In this document: positions 42,564 through 51,495 of the stretch, piece after piece
Layout of the letters: every line of letters begins with the position of its first letter
Numbering within the stretch: position 1 is the stretch's first letter
Origin: an uncultured Flavobacteriaceae bacterium
GTDB taxonomy: Bacteria; Bacteroidota; Bacteroidia; Flavobacteriales; Flavobacteriaceae
Direction: 5' to 3'
Assembly (NCBI GenBank): GCA_947488435.1
Contig: CANKZG010000005.1
Location: forward strand, 58,826-122,825
Length of the DNA: 64,000 nt
Position numbers and translations under genes: made by a program
The notes under the pieces: generated by a model
Told to the model about the DNA's origin: nothing
The model's input: the letters and a program-made list of their open reading frames with translations, nothing else
Database searches by the model: none

Positions 42564-43340
42564 TTATCCTGCTATCATATAACCTCCATCTGCCGTGTAT
42601 ACGCCACCGGTCATATATGCTCCTGCTTCCGACGCTAACAACGAAATAATTCCTATCATTTCTTCAGGCATACCCATGCGACCACTAGGTAGTGTTTTTT
42701 CTATTTTTTGAAGTACTTTCTCATTCTGCCAAAGCGCTGCACTAAATTTTGTTTTGATTAGTCCAGGACATAATACATTGGCTCTAATTCCGTACTTACC
42801 CCATTCCTTAGCCTGGTTTTTTGTCAGCATAAGCAATGCCGCTTTACTAGTGCTATACAATCCTAAACCCATACCTGGCGTTAGTGCTTCAACGGAAGCA
42901 ATATTAATGATACTTCCTCCCTTGCGTTTTTGCATGCTGGGTAATGCCAAATTTGACAACTGCCAAGGCGCTTTTACATTTACGTCCATAATTTTATCAA
43001 AAACACTTTCATCTGCATCTTCAATAGGACCGAATACCGGATTTATAGCAGCATTATTCACTAAAATATCAATTCCACCCAATTCGGCTGTAACCTGATT
43101 AATGAGGTGTTTGCGATCTTGGTCTTTACCGATATGGCAGGCAATTCCTGTTGCGAGTAAACCTAAGGTTTGAAATTCTTCTACAACTAGGTTGCAAGCT
43201 TCCTGATTTCTACTACTTATTACTACATGTGCTCCTTGTTCTGCCAGTCCCTGGGCAATTGCTTTACCAATACCTTTGCTGGAACCTGTAACAATAGCTA
43301 CTTTTCCTTCTAGACTAAATTGTTTTTTTATATGCGTCAA
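42564..43340 (-). CDS. SDR family oxidoreductase, TTG start
   Basis: 258 residues: TGSSKGIGKAIAQGLAEQG, NNAAINPVFGPIEDADESVF, and YSTSKAALLMLT with the catalytic Ser in IASVEALTPGMGLGL. C-terminal GGVYTADGGYMIAG. The only good start is TTG at 43340. Part of the catabolic operon. Confidence 0.92.
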   Translation of the reverse strand: MTHIKKQFSLEGKVAIVTGSSKGIGKAIAQGLAEQGAHVVISSRNQEACNLVVEEFQTLGLLATGIACHIGKDQDRKHLINQVTAELGGIDILVNNAAINPVFGPIEDADESVFDKIMDVNVKAPWQLSNLALPSMQKRKGGSIINIASVEALTPGMGLGLYSTSKAALLMLTKNQAKEWGKYGIRANVLCPGLIKTKFSAALWQNEKVLQKIEKTLPSGRMGMPEEMIGIISLLASEAGAYMTGGVYTADGGYMIAG

Positions 43341-43366
43341 TATCTTTTTTTTAGGGTTATGGATTT

Positions 43367-45181
43367 CTACACAAATACTTTCCGACCTGTTTTTATCGTA
43401 AGAACTTCGTTATTTAATAGAACCTCCGCTAAACTAGTTGTTTTAGCTAATTCATATTTAAAGTAAAATCGCATGGTGTGTATTTTACTCTCATAAAAGG
43501 ATTCAGAAAATGAGGTATTACCTGCTATCCTATCATTCTTTGCATGAACAGCCGTATCTAATAACAACCAGCTAATTACAATATGACTAAGGTATTCCAT
43601 GAATATATTAGCATCGGACAAATAACGCTCGTAATCTCCTTTACGAGCAAATTGAAGAAGGTACTCCATAATACGTTGAGTTTCTCCAAGTTTTGATTTT
43701 AGTTTTAATGCATTAATCTGCAATTCTTCATCTTTAGATGACTGATCTATGGTTTTCATAATCTCGGCAGCTAACAATGCTAATGCTTTTCCATCATGCA
43801 TTGTTGCTTTTCTTCCCAAAAGATCCTGAGATTGTATTCCTGTTGTTCCTTCATAAATTGAGAAAATACGAATGTCTCGATAATATTGTTGCAAAATAAA
43901 GTCCGAACAAAACCCATATCCTCCTAATACTTGCAATCCGTTATTAACAGCCATTGTACCAGCTTCGGACGGAAAAGTTTTTACAATAGGGATAATCATT
44001 TCCAATAACAGGTGGTATTTTTCTTTTTCCGAAGGATCTGTCGCGGTTTGTATCATATCTTGATAACGGGAAGCCAATAGCACCAGACTTAAAGCCGCTT
44101 CTGCAATAGATTTTTGCAACAAGAGCATTCGACGAACATCGGGATGTTCTATGATTAAACTTTGACTTTGGTCGGGATTCTTTTTCCCTGTACTTGTTAG
44201 CTTACGGCCTTGGGGTCTTTCCTCGGCATATTGCAGTGAAGCCTGGTACGCTGCCATCGCAATAGCTGCTGCTCCACGTCCTACTCCTATACGAGCTCCA
44301 TTCATCATCAAAAACATATATTTTAAACCCTGATGTGCTTCCCCAACCAGCCAACCACGACAATCATTGGAGTCACCAAATCCTAAATGGGTTGTACAGT
44401 ACCCTTTCTGTCCCATTTTTTGAAAATCGGCAACGGTCATTACATCATTCTTTTCAAGATCGCCATTGGCATCTGGCCTGTTTTTAGGTACTACGAATAA
44501 TGATATTCCTTTAGTTCCTGAAGGCGCTCCTTCTATACGTGCTAATACCAAATGCACAATGTTTTCAGCGAATTGATAATCGCCACCAGAAATGAATATT
44601 TTTTGCCCTGTAATTTTATAATAATCTTCAGAGGTCGGAGTGGCTTTAGTAACAATATCGGATAATGAACTCCCTGCTTGAGGTTCGGTAAGACACATGG
44701 TTCCGCCCCAGGTTCCTGAGAGCATTTTTGGAACATATAAAGTATTAAGTTTTTCGTCCGCAAAATGTACGATTAACTCCGCTGCTCCTTGCGTAAGTCC
44801 AATATATCCTGGTAAGTGATTATTTGCAGCGTCCTGAATGTATGTAGCTGCTGTATGCACTAAAAAAGGAAGTTGAAGTCCACCATCTTTATAATCAAAA
44901 AGCGCAGCGATCAATCCCATTTCGCCACCTTTTTTCATAAGTACATTTACTTGTTCATGTACCATGACTGTACCGTCTTTATGATAGGCGGGATTTTCAT
45001 CCATTTCTTTCAAATAGGGGAACAATTCTCTATCTGAAAATTCTTTAACCGAATCAATAAAAAGACGCATCGAAGCTTCATCATGATCTTCAAAACGATC
45101 TTTATTTAATATTCCTTTTAAATCATGTACCTCAGTAACCAAATACCAAAGCGTATCCATATCCATATACTTCGTTGCCAT
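43367..45181 (-). CDS. Acyl-CoA dehydrogenase (604 aa, FadE/DmdC-like)
   Basis: 604 residues: TMCLTEPQAGSSLSDIVTKA, ISGGDYQFAENIVHLVLARI, GLKYMFLMMNGARIGVGRGA and the catalytic base in FSIYEGTTGIQSQDLLGRKA. The final 130 residues form an extra helical C-terminal domain seen in the long FadE/DmdC type. It oxidises acyl-CoA to enoyl-CoA. It is the first gene of the operon that runs to 36206. Confidence 0.94.
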   Translation of the reverse strand: MATKYMDMDTLWYLVTEVHDLKGILNKDRFEDHDEASMRLFIDSVKEFSDRELFPYLKEMDENPAYHKDGTVMVHEQVNVLMKKGGEMGLIAALFDYKDGGLQLPFLVHTAATYIQDAANNHLPGYIGLTQGAAELIVHFADEKLNTLYVPKMLSGTWGGTMCLTEPQAGSSLSDIVTKATPTSEDYYKITGQKIFISGGDYQFAENIVHLVLARIEGAPSGTKGISLFVVPKNRPDANGDLEKNDVMTVADFQKMGQKGYCTTHLGFGDSNDCRGWLVGEAHQGLKYMFLMMNGARIGVGRGAAAIAMAAYQASLQYAEERPQGRKLTSTGKKNPDQSQSLIIEHPDVRRMLLLQKSIAEAALSLVLLASRYQDMIQTATDPSEKEKYHLLLEMIIPIVKTFPSEAGTMAVNNGLQVLGGYGFCSDFILQQYYRDIRIFSIYEGTTGIQSQDLLGRKATMHDGKALALLAAEIMKTIDQSSKDEELQINALKLKSKLGETQRIMEYLLQFARKGDYERYLSDANIFMEYLSHIVISWLLLDTAVHAKNDRIAGNTSFSESFYESKIHTMRFYFKYELAKTTSLAEVLLNNEVLTIKTGRKVFV

Positions 45182-45333
45182 GAAATTTCACTTTATTAAA
45201 TGCTCAATAAAGTAAAGCAATATTTAACAAATTCTCATTAAACAGGTTTAATAAAAATGAATAATTTTAAGATATCTGGATTTACTAGGGAAATATAATT
45301 TTATGGCCCCATTTTATTTACTCAAAACTAACC

Positions 45334-45906
45334 TCAACCGGACGCCAATCGCTTTCTGATCTTAGATAATCCTACAGGTGTTAGTCCTAAATAAGAAGCA
45401 ACTAAATATTGTGGAACTCTTTGTAATAAATCGGGGCGTTTTTGCACCAACCGCTGATAACGTTCTTGAGGAGATAGGTTTTTTAATTGCTCATTTTTCC
45501 GAAATAATTTTACAAACCCTTCCTGCATAGAGAGTCTTCCAAAACGTTCTAAATCATGTGAATAATCGAATGCTTTTAATACATCTGACTTTGAAATCAC
45601 ATATACGGTTGTATCTTCTGTAGCACTTAAGTAACTGCTGGAGGGAATCGCTTCGATATAGGCATAGAGATCTGTAAAGAAATCTCCTTGCGTAAAAAAT
45701 TCCATCACTTTAGACCCTGAAGTATCTTCCATATAATAGCAAACACAACCTTCTTTCAAAAAGTAAAAGTTTTTAACATACTGTTTTGGAGCTACAATAA
45801 TATCTCCTTTCCGAAAGTTTTGTTTCCGATAAAACTGCAATAGATAGTCCAAATCAGTATCACTAACAGGACAATACGATCGGATTTTATTTTTAATTGC
45901 TTCCAC
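45334..45906 (-). CDS. Crp/Fnr family transcriptional regulator
   Basis: About 190 residues with a cyclic-nucleotide-binding-type sensor domain (NFRKGDIIVAPKQYVKNFYF, VMEFFTQGDFFTDLYAYIEA) and a C-terminal helix-turn-helix (VASYLGLTPVGLSKIRKRLA). The start is uncertain: no ATG exists; GTG 45906 (chosen) and TTG 45939 are both possible. It stands 152 nt upstream of the catabolic operon on the same strand and is a candidate regulator of it, but no operator was recognised. Confidence 0.88.
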   Translation of the reverse strand: MEAIKNKIRSYCPVSDTDLDYLLQFYRKQNFRKGDIIVAPKQYVKNFYFLKEGCVCYYMEDTSGSKVMEFFTQGDFFTDLYAYIEAIPSSSYLSATEDTTVYVISKSDVLKAFDYSHDLERFGRLSMQEGFVKLFRKNEQLKNLSPQERYQRLVQKRPDLLQRVPQYLVASYLGLTPVGLSKIRKRLASG

Positions 45907-46004
45907 GGTAAATGTTCTTACTATTTGAAAATTATACAAGAATAAGGAATTCTTTTTATGATAACCATGGGTTTTCTTCAGACTTTGTTTTATATTTTTA
46001 TCGT

Positions 46005-46655
46005 ATGAAAATTACTGCCACAAACATTGCTAAGCCAGCTACCCTACTTTGGGAAGGGGAAGAACTCCCAACTGGAATTTATAAATACCCAACTTCCACC
46101 CCCATTTATCTAGACAAGGAAGCGGTAACAGGAGATATTATCGGTAACCCTAAAGTCCATGGTGGGCTAGACAAGGCCTGTTACTTATTCAGTAGAGATC
46201 AATATCCGTATTGGAAAAATCGGTATCCAAATCTTGATTGGGATTGGGGAATGTTTGGAGAAAATTTAACTGTTGAGGGGTTAAATGAAGCACAAATTAG
46301 AGTAGGCAGTATTTACCGTATTGGAGAAGCTTTAGTTCAAATTTCTCAACCAAGAGAACCTTGTTATAAATTAGGAGTGCGTTTTAAAGATCAAAATATT
46401 GTAAAACAATTTATAGATCATGGCTTTCCAGGTACTTACGTTCGTATTCTGGAAAAAGGACAGATTAAAGCCGGAGACACTATGAAACTAGTAACGCTTT
46501 CGCCAAACACACTTACCATAAAACAGTTTTATGAACTTTTATTTGCACGAAAAAAAAACATGGAAGTTCTAAGATTGGCCGTAACCAATGAGGCTGTTCC
46601 ATTATACAAAAGGGAACGTTTCCAGAAACTACTCACAAAAAAAGAGACCAACTAA
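46005..46655 (+). CDS. MOSC-domain protein (YiiM-like)
   Basis: The start MKITATNIAKPATLLWEGEE at ATG 46005 is preferred over an in-frame ATG at 45912 (31 extra residues). The 216-residue protein has the MOSC core: GNPKVHGGLDKACYLFSRDQ, MFGENLTVEGLNEAQIRVGS and SQPREPCYKLGVRF with the conserved Cys. YiiM reduces N-hydroxylated compounds using molybdenum cofactor. The rest of such a pathway is not here. Confidence 0.9.
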   Translation: MKITATNIAKPATLLWEGEELPTGIYKYPTSTPIYLDKEAVTGDIIGNPKVHGGLDKACYLFSRDQYPYWKNRYPNLDWDWGMFGENLTVEGLNEAQIRVGSIYRIGEALVQISQPREPCYKLGVRFKDQNIVKQFIDHGFPGTYVRILEKGQIKAGDTMKLVTLSPNTLTIKQFYELLFARKKNMEVLRLAVTNEAVPLYKRERFQKLLTKKETN

Positions 46656-46670
46656 GGTCTCTTTTCTTTT
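46640..46670 (+). terminator. Terminator overlapping the MOSC gene 3' end
   Basis: AAAAGAGACC (46640-46649) and GGTCTCTTTT (46656-46665) form a 10-bp stem; the MOSC stop codon lies in the loop, and T-rich sequence follows. Confidence 0.75.
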
Positions 46671-46701
46671 GGAAAACAAAAATTCAACTAAACTTACTAA
46701 T

Positions 46702-47286
46702 TTATTTTATGCCAATTTTCTCATAATACACGGCATTCCCATCTTCAACGATAATCGTATAAGCATCTGGAAAAGCTCTTTCAAAATTCAATGCTTTTTG
46801 AATCAGCTGTTCCGAGGACATACTTTCTTCGAACAACTTTCTATTTTCGCTATCGTAAATACCTATCGTCACAGTTCTCAATTCTAAATTCAGAAGATTT
46901 ACCAAAACAATATCCCCTTTTCTTCTGAAAATGGGCTTCGCATTTTCTTTTCTTTCTAAGATTTTAATATCGCTACTTTCTAACGAAATCCCATATACTA
47001 TCTCTCGCTGCTCATTTTCCATTTTAAAAAAATAAGCTCCCTTTTTCAATTCTGTTAAATCGAATTTTTTAGCATAGGTCCCTTCTGAAGTTACCTCAGA
47101 GTAGATAACGTTATTTTCATTATCCATTAGTTTTATTATTGTCTTCTGGGATTGCGTATCTAAACGAAAAACCAATCGTTTAGAGTTTCCTTCCTTAACT
47201 ACTTCTAAAGTAGGTTCGTTGGCAAAGCCTACTGCTGCAGTAAACATAAATGCCAGGGTCAGTGTTAAATTTAAAAGTGTCTTCAT
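46702..47286 (-). CDS. Secreted protein of unknown function
   Basis: 194 residues. The signal peptide (MKTLLNLTLTLAFMFTAAVGFA) is followed by all-beta sequence with two apparent Ig/por-like repeats (IIKLMDNENNVIYSEVTSEG, KKGAYFFKMENEQREIVYGI; then TVTIGIYDSENRKLFEESM). This resembles the modules of Bacteroidetes surface proteins but there is no clear sorting domain. I cannot give a function. Confidence 0.82.
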   Translation of the reverse strand: MKTLLNLTLTLAFMFTAAVGFANEPTLEVVKEGNSKRLVFRLDTQSQKTIIKLMDNENNVIYSEVTSEGTYAKKFDLTELKKGAYFFKMENEQREIVYGISLESSDIKILERKENAKPIFRRKGDIVLVNLLNLELRTVTIGIYDSENRKLFEESMSSEQLIQKALNFERAFPDAYTIIVEDGNAVYYEKIGIK

Positions 47287-47447
47287 AACCTGCGTTTTTT
47301 GAATTTTAAAATAGTTAATGATTTACAAGGGCAAACTTACCGCAATACGCTAGGAATCACTACAAGTCCATTTTCCAATTTATATGTTATTTTAACTCCT
47401 AAATAACACGTATTGATCATATAGGATAATTTAGAACATATTTTAGG

Positions 47448-47455
47448 TAATTTTG
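47448..47455 (+). promoter_or_regulatory. -7 element upstream of the AraC-AlkB operon
   Basis: TAATTTTG followed by C matches TAnnTTTG; a second TAATTTTG occurs about 30 nt further on. No good -33 for either. Confidence 0.35.
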
Positions 47456-47512
47456 CAAAGATCATTGACCATGACTATTGCTAATTTTGAATAGCATTTT
47501 ATTGCTGATGTT

Positions 47513-48382
47513 ATGAAACAAAAACCGGCTTTTGAGGCCATTGCACCCGATTTTGGGCATTCTTTTACCTATCAAAAATTTGATGAGCATTCGTCGAATA
47601 CAAATAATCGCTGGCATTATCATCCTGAAATTGAGTTGGTGTATGTAAACGGTGGTATGGGCAAACGCCAAATAGGAAGTCATGTATCGTATTATACCAA
47701 CGGAGATCTGATCCTAATCGGTTCAAATTTACCACACTGCGGGTTTACAGATGTACTAACCGGGAATAAAAGCGAAACTGTTGTTCAAATGAAATTGGAC
47801 TTTTTGGGGAATGATTTTTTCAATATACCTGAAATGAAGAAAATTCAAACCTTATTTGAGGTTTCGAAGGGAGGTATTGCATTCTATGGTAAAACAAAAA
47901 AAAAACTTGGTGAAAAAATAGAAGTTTTAGAATACCAGACAGATTTTCAAAGGCTGTTGTCCATCTTAAATATTCTTAATGAGCTTGGAAATTCTAAAGA
48001 ATTTAAGGTACTCAATGCAGAAGGTTTTGCTTTTGAAACCGATATTAAAGATAACGATCGTATTAATATTGTGTTTAATCATGTAAAGACAAATTTTAGA
48101 GAAGAGATTACCTTAGCTGAAATTGCTGATCTGGTAAGTATGACTGTACCCTCATTTTGTAGGTATTTTAAAAAAATAACTAAAAAAACATTTACACAGT
48201 TTGTAAATGAGTATCGTTTGGTGCATGCATCAAAGTTGTTAACCGAAAAACCGTTAAGTATAACCGAAATATGCTTTGAAAGTGGTTTTAATAATTTTTC
48301 TCACTTTAATAAGTCATTTAAAACCTTTACTGGTCAGAACCCCTCTGAATATCGTAATCAACTAAAAGCCATTGTAAAGTAA
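47513..48382 (+). CDS. AraC-family regulator with cupin domain
   Basis: 289 residues. An N-terminal cupin has NRWHYHPEIELVYVNGGMGK (histidines) and the C-terminal AraC double HTH: ITLAEIADLVSMTVPSFCRY and LSITEICFESGFNNFSHFNK, FTGQNPSEYRNQL. Its stop overlaps the AlkB start by one base (TAATG), so it is part of that operon. Confidence 0.93.
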   Translation: MKQKPAFEAIAPDFGHSFTYQKFDEHSSNTNNRWHYHPEIELVYVNGGMGKRQIGSHVSYYTNGDLILIGSNLPHCGFTDVLTGNKSETVVQMKLDFLGNDFFNIPEMKKIQTLFEVSKGGIAFYGKTKKKLGEKIEVLEYQTDFQRLLSILNILNELGNSKEFKVLNAEGFAFETDIKDNDRINIVFNHVKTNFREEITLAEIADLVSMTVPSFCRYFKKITKKTFTQFVNEYRLVHASKLLTEKPLSITEICFESGFNNFSHFNKSFKTFTGQNPSEYRNQLKAIVK

Positions 48383-48981
48383 TGGAGTATTTGTTTTCTG
48401 AACCTTATGATCTTGATTTGCCAGACAGTAATATTTGTTATTTTCCTAGTTTTCTGAGCACTGCTTTAGCCGATGCCTATTTTAATACACTTCTTACCGA
48501 AACCAAATGGCAACAAGATGAAATTAGACTATTTGGTAAAACCCATCCTCAACCAAGATTAACCGCACTATACGCGTCTAACTCCAAATCATATAGTTAC
48601 GCATCGATATGTATGCAACCCTTAAAATTTACAGAAACATTAGTTGAGATAAAGCAAAAAATAGAAGCGGTAAGTACTATCAAATTTACAAGTTGTCTCC
48701 TAAACCTATATCGTGATGGAAAAGATAGTAATGGCTGGCATGCAGATAATGAAAAAGAACTAGGTAAAAATCCAGTAATTGCGTCAATCACTTTGGGTCA
48801 GGAACGCATGTTTCATTTAAAACATCGTAGCGATAAAACACTGAAGCACAAAATATTATTACAACATGGGAGCTTACTTCTAATGCAAGGTGAAACGCAA
48901 CACCATTGGTTGCATCAAATTCCTAAGTCGGCAAGACCAATGGAAAAACGAATTAACCTAACATTCCGTGTTATCCAATAA
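48382..48981 (+). CDS. AlkB-family 2-oxoglutarate/Fe(II) dioxygenase
   Basis: 199 residues with the AlkB set: HxD of GWHADNEKEL (His120, Asp122), distal His178 in HHWLHQIPKSAR, and 2OG-binding Arg in RINLTFR. The spacing and the sequence NLYRDGKDSNGWHADNE resemble ALKBH2/3-type DNA repair enzymes that demethylate N-alkylated bases. It is fused in translation to an AraC regulator, unlike the Ada-AlkB pair of enterics. Confidence 0.94.
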   Translation: MEYLFSEPYDLDLPDSNICYFPSFLSTALADAYFNTLLTETKWQQDEIRLFGKTHPQPRLTALYASNSKSYSYASICMQPLKFTETLVEIKQKIEAVSTIKFTSCLLNLYRDGKDSNGWHADNEKELGKNPVIASITLGQERMFHLKHRSDKTLKHKILLQHGSLLLMQGETQHHWLHQIPKSARPMEKRINLTFRVIQ

Positions 48982-48984
48982 AGA

Positions 48985-49758
48985 CTAACCAAAAATATCA
49001 TTCAATACCTTTGCCAAACGAAGGCCTCCTTTTTGCAATTGTTCCCTGAGTACGCCAGTATATTTATAGCTATAAGGATATCCTATCTTTTCTCCTACCG
49101 AAACGGAATCGTATACTTCATTCGCCAATTCCTGAGACTCCTCTACCCAATCATATACTGTTCCTTGTTGTATAGCTTTCACTTGCGCTTTTGATAATTC
49201 AGGTAACGTTCCAGCTAATTCCGTATAACTCATTCCAAATAAATTAATGAGGTTACTATCCCATAGCCTGTGCAAGTTGGTACCTTCATTAAACCATTGT
49301 ATTTGAATATCATTACCTCCCTTATCTTCCAATCTTCCCACATGCATCGGCTGGTGCAAATCTCCAATAAAATGCACCAACATCTTTAAATAAAATGCTC
49401 TATCGGCTTTACTTCTATTTTTATCCTTTATTATTGAAATACAAGTATTTATACCAATTACTAAATCTCCACGAGAACTTGGTTCTACATCTGTATATTG
49501 TTTATCTGCAGGGAAATTCACATAATGCCAAGGGCTAAAACTAGAAAAACTTCTATCTGCCTTAATATCATCCGCAAAAGTAGATACCAATGCTAAACTT
49601 TCCCCATCCAATAATTTATTGATAGCCTTTTTTACCTTGCGACTAAGATGTTGCTCCGCTACCTTTCCTGTTACACGATGCCCCGTTTTGGACCAAAAAG
49701 GAGTGTTTGCGAAAGAAAATTGCACTACAAGGCAAAGTAATATGGTGAGGTATTTCAT
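48985..49758 (-). CDS. Secreted S1/P1-type nuclease
   Basis: 257 residues; signal peptide MKYLTILLCLVVQFSFA, mature N-terminus near NTPFWSKTGHRVTGKVA. The three-zinc site residues appear in FADDIKADR, SPWHYVNFP, VHFIGDLHQPMHVGR and GGNDIQIQWF/NLHRLWDS. This family cleaves single-stranded DNA and RNA outside the cell for nutrient salvage. Convergent with the AlkB gene. Confidence 0.94.
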   Translation of the reverse strand: MKYLTILLCLVVQFSFANTPFWSKTGHRVTGKVAEQHLSRKVKKAINKLLDGESLALVSTFADDIKADRSFSSFSPWHYVNFPADKQYTDVEPSSRGDLVIGINTCISIIKDKNRSKADRAFYLKMLVHFIGDLHQPMHVGRLEDKGGNDIQIQWFNEGTNLHRLWDSNLINLFGMSYTELAGTLPELSKAQVKAIQQGTVYDWVEESQELANEVYDSVSVGEKIGYPYSYKYTGVLREQLQKGGLRLAKVLNDIFG

Positions 49759-49963
49759 TTGATCAAGAATATAAATTAATAAGATTGCCGTCTATTCATC
49801 AAAATTAAGTAATCCTAGTTTATGAAATGACAAATAGCATATAAAATACGTTTTGAACATAGTTTAGATTTAAAAATCGAAATAAATTCGAAAAAATTAG
49901 GATAATTGAATTATTTTTATATCTTTATGATATCATTTTAATATCAAATCAAATAATTTAATT

Positions 49964-50824
49964 ATGACACAAGAAAAAAATATAGTACCTATGAACGGGT
50001 ACATCATGTTACTTATTTTCCTCATTCTAATTGCCAGTGGTGTAGTACTTATTCGTATAGGAATACTTATTCCTGCCATACTTATACTGGTTGCTACTTT
50101 TATTTCTCTTTTTGGGTTTGTATTGGTAAACCCAAACAGTTCAAGAGTATTGCTGCTTTTTGGTAAATATGTAGGTACCATTAAAAAAAATGGATTGTTT
50201 TGGGTTAACCCTTTTTATTCGAAGAAAAAAATATCGCTACGTGCAAGTAATTTTGACAGCGAACGCTTAAAGGTAAATGATAAATTGGGCAACCCGGTAA
50301 TGATCAGTACTATTTTAGTATGGCGCGTAACGAATACTTATAAGGCTGCTTTTGATGTAGACGATCACAAAAGTTTTGTCCGCGTACAAACTGATGCAGC
50401 TGTTCGAAAATTGGCTAGCATGTATCCATACGACAATTTTGCAGATGAAGGGCATACCGAAGACATCACCTTACGTTCCAGTGTTAATGAGGTTAGTGAA
50501 GCCCTAGAAAAAGAAGTGCAAGAACGTTTGGGTATGGCTGGAATTGAAGTATTGGAGGCTCGAATTGGTTATTTGGCGTATGCGCAAGAAATAGCAAACG
50601 CAATGCTTAAAAGACAGCAAGCAACAGCAATAGTTGCAGCCAGACATAAAATTGTAGAAGGAGCGGTAAGCATGGTAGAGATGGCTTTAGAAGCCTTAGG
50701 TAAGAAAAAATTAGTGGATCTGGACGAAGAGCGAAAAGCAGCTATGGTCAGTAATCTCATGGTGGTATTATGTTCTGACAAAGATGCTTCCCCCGTCGTA
50801 AATGCTGGAACTTTAAATCATTAA
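49964..50824 (+). CDS. SPFH/prohibitin-like membrane protein
   Basis: 286 residues: two adjacent N-terminal membrane segments (about 9-45), then an SPFH domain (FGFVLVNPNSSRVLLLFGKY, VMISTILVWRVTNTYKAAF, EKEVQERLGMAGIEVLEARI) and a helical oligomerisation tail (MLKRQQATAIVAARHKIVEG). Such proteins form membrane microdomain scaffolds. It heads a five-gene cluster with a membrane protein, DUF4177, a hydrolase and an RHH protein. Confidence 0.93.
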   Translation: MTQEKNIVPMNGYIMLLIFLILIASGVVLIRIGILIPAILILVATFISLFGFVLVNPNSSRVLLLFGKYVGTIKKNGLFWVNPFYSKKKISLRASNFDSERLKVNDKLGNPVMISTILVWRVTNTYKAAFDVDDHKSFVRVQTDAAVRKLASMYPYDNFADEGHTEDITLRSSVNEVSEALEKEVQERLGMAGIEVLEARIGYLAYAQEIANAMLKRQQATAIVAARHKIVEGAVSMVEMALEALGKKKLVDLDEERKAAMVSNLMVVLCSDKDASPVVNAGTLNH

Positions 50825-50827
50825 AAG

Positions 50828-51334
50828 ATGCGAATTTTTCGAGAAAAGCAAAGGTTTAACCAGTGGTGGATGCAGCTCCTTAATTTAAGCCTTATTGGGG
50901 GGTTGCTCTTTATGCTTTATCAGTGGTATATTGCTGAAGTTCCTGTTGACAAAGTTGCCGAGGATGATTATGCTGGACAGGTATTTGTAGCTTTATTGGT
51001 ATTAGCGACAATTGTTTTATTTTATATTTTACACCTTAAGACTGAAATTGACGATCGGGGAATTCACTATCGGTTTTTTCCAATTCAGTTAAAATTAAAA
51101 TCTGCGCATTGGCATGATATTAAAACTTGCGAAGTCCGAACATATCACCCAATGAAAGAATATGGAGGTTGGGGATATAAATTTGCTAAGGGTAATGAGA
51201 TAGCACTAAGTGCAAGAGGTAATAAGGGAATTCAAATTGAGTTCAAAAATGGAAAAAAACTCCTGATAGGAACTCAAAGGCCAGAAGATGCAGAACGTAT
51301 AATTAAACGATATTTTAAACATGAAAGAATATAA
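50828..51334 (+). CDS. Two-helix membrane protein with PH-like region, unknown function
   Basis: 168 residues: two membrane helices (about 17-35 and 54-71) followed by a soluble beta-rich part (IQFKN-like GNKGIQIEFKNGKKLLIGTQ) that looks PH-like. It starts 3 nt after the SPFH stop and overlaps the DUF4177 gene. No function can be assigned. Confidence 0.8.
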   Translation: MRIFREKQRFNQWWMQLLNLSLIGGLLFMLYQWYIAEVPVDKVAEDDYAGQVFVALLVLATIVLFYILHLKTEIDDRGIHYRFFPIQLKLKSAHWHDIKTCEVRTYHPMKEYGGWGYKFAKGNEIALSARGNKGIQIEFKNGKKLLIGTQRPEDAERIIKRYFKHERI

Positions 51335-51494
51335 AATTATTAAACAAAAAGGAAAATTCCTAGGAGATGCGGATAAGGAATTTGAAACCATACTAAATAA
51401 CTATGCGCGTGAAGGTTGGGAGGTTCAAAGCACTATTAGTTTGCCACATTCCAATTTATTTAAAGTAATCTTAGTTAGAGATAAAAGTCGTTAA
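51321..51494 (+). CDS. DUF4177 small protein
   Basis: 57 residues with its own ATG (51321), overlapping the previous gene by 14 nt: MKEYKIIKQKGKFLGDADKE, FETILNNYAREGWEVQST, then FKVILVRDKSR. The EYK...YAREGWE pattern is that of DUF4177, small proteins of unknown function. Its stop lies just before the hydrolase ATG (51496). Confidence 0.88.
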   Translation: MKEYKIIKQKGKFLGDADKEFETILNNYAREGWEVQSTISLPHSNLFKVILVRDKSR

Positions 51495-51495
51495 A

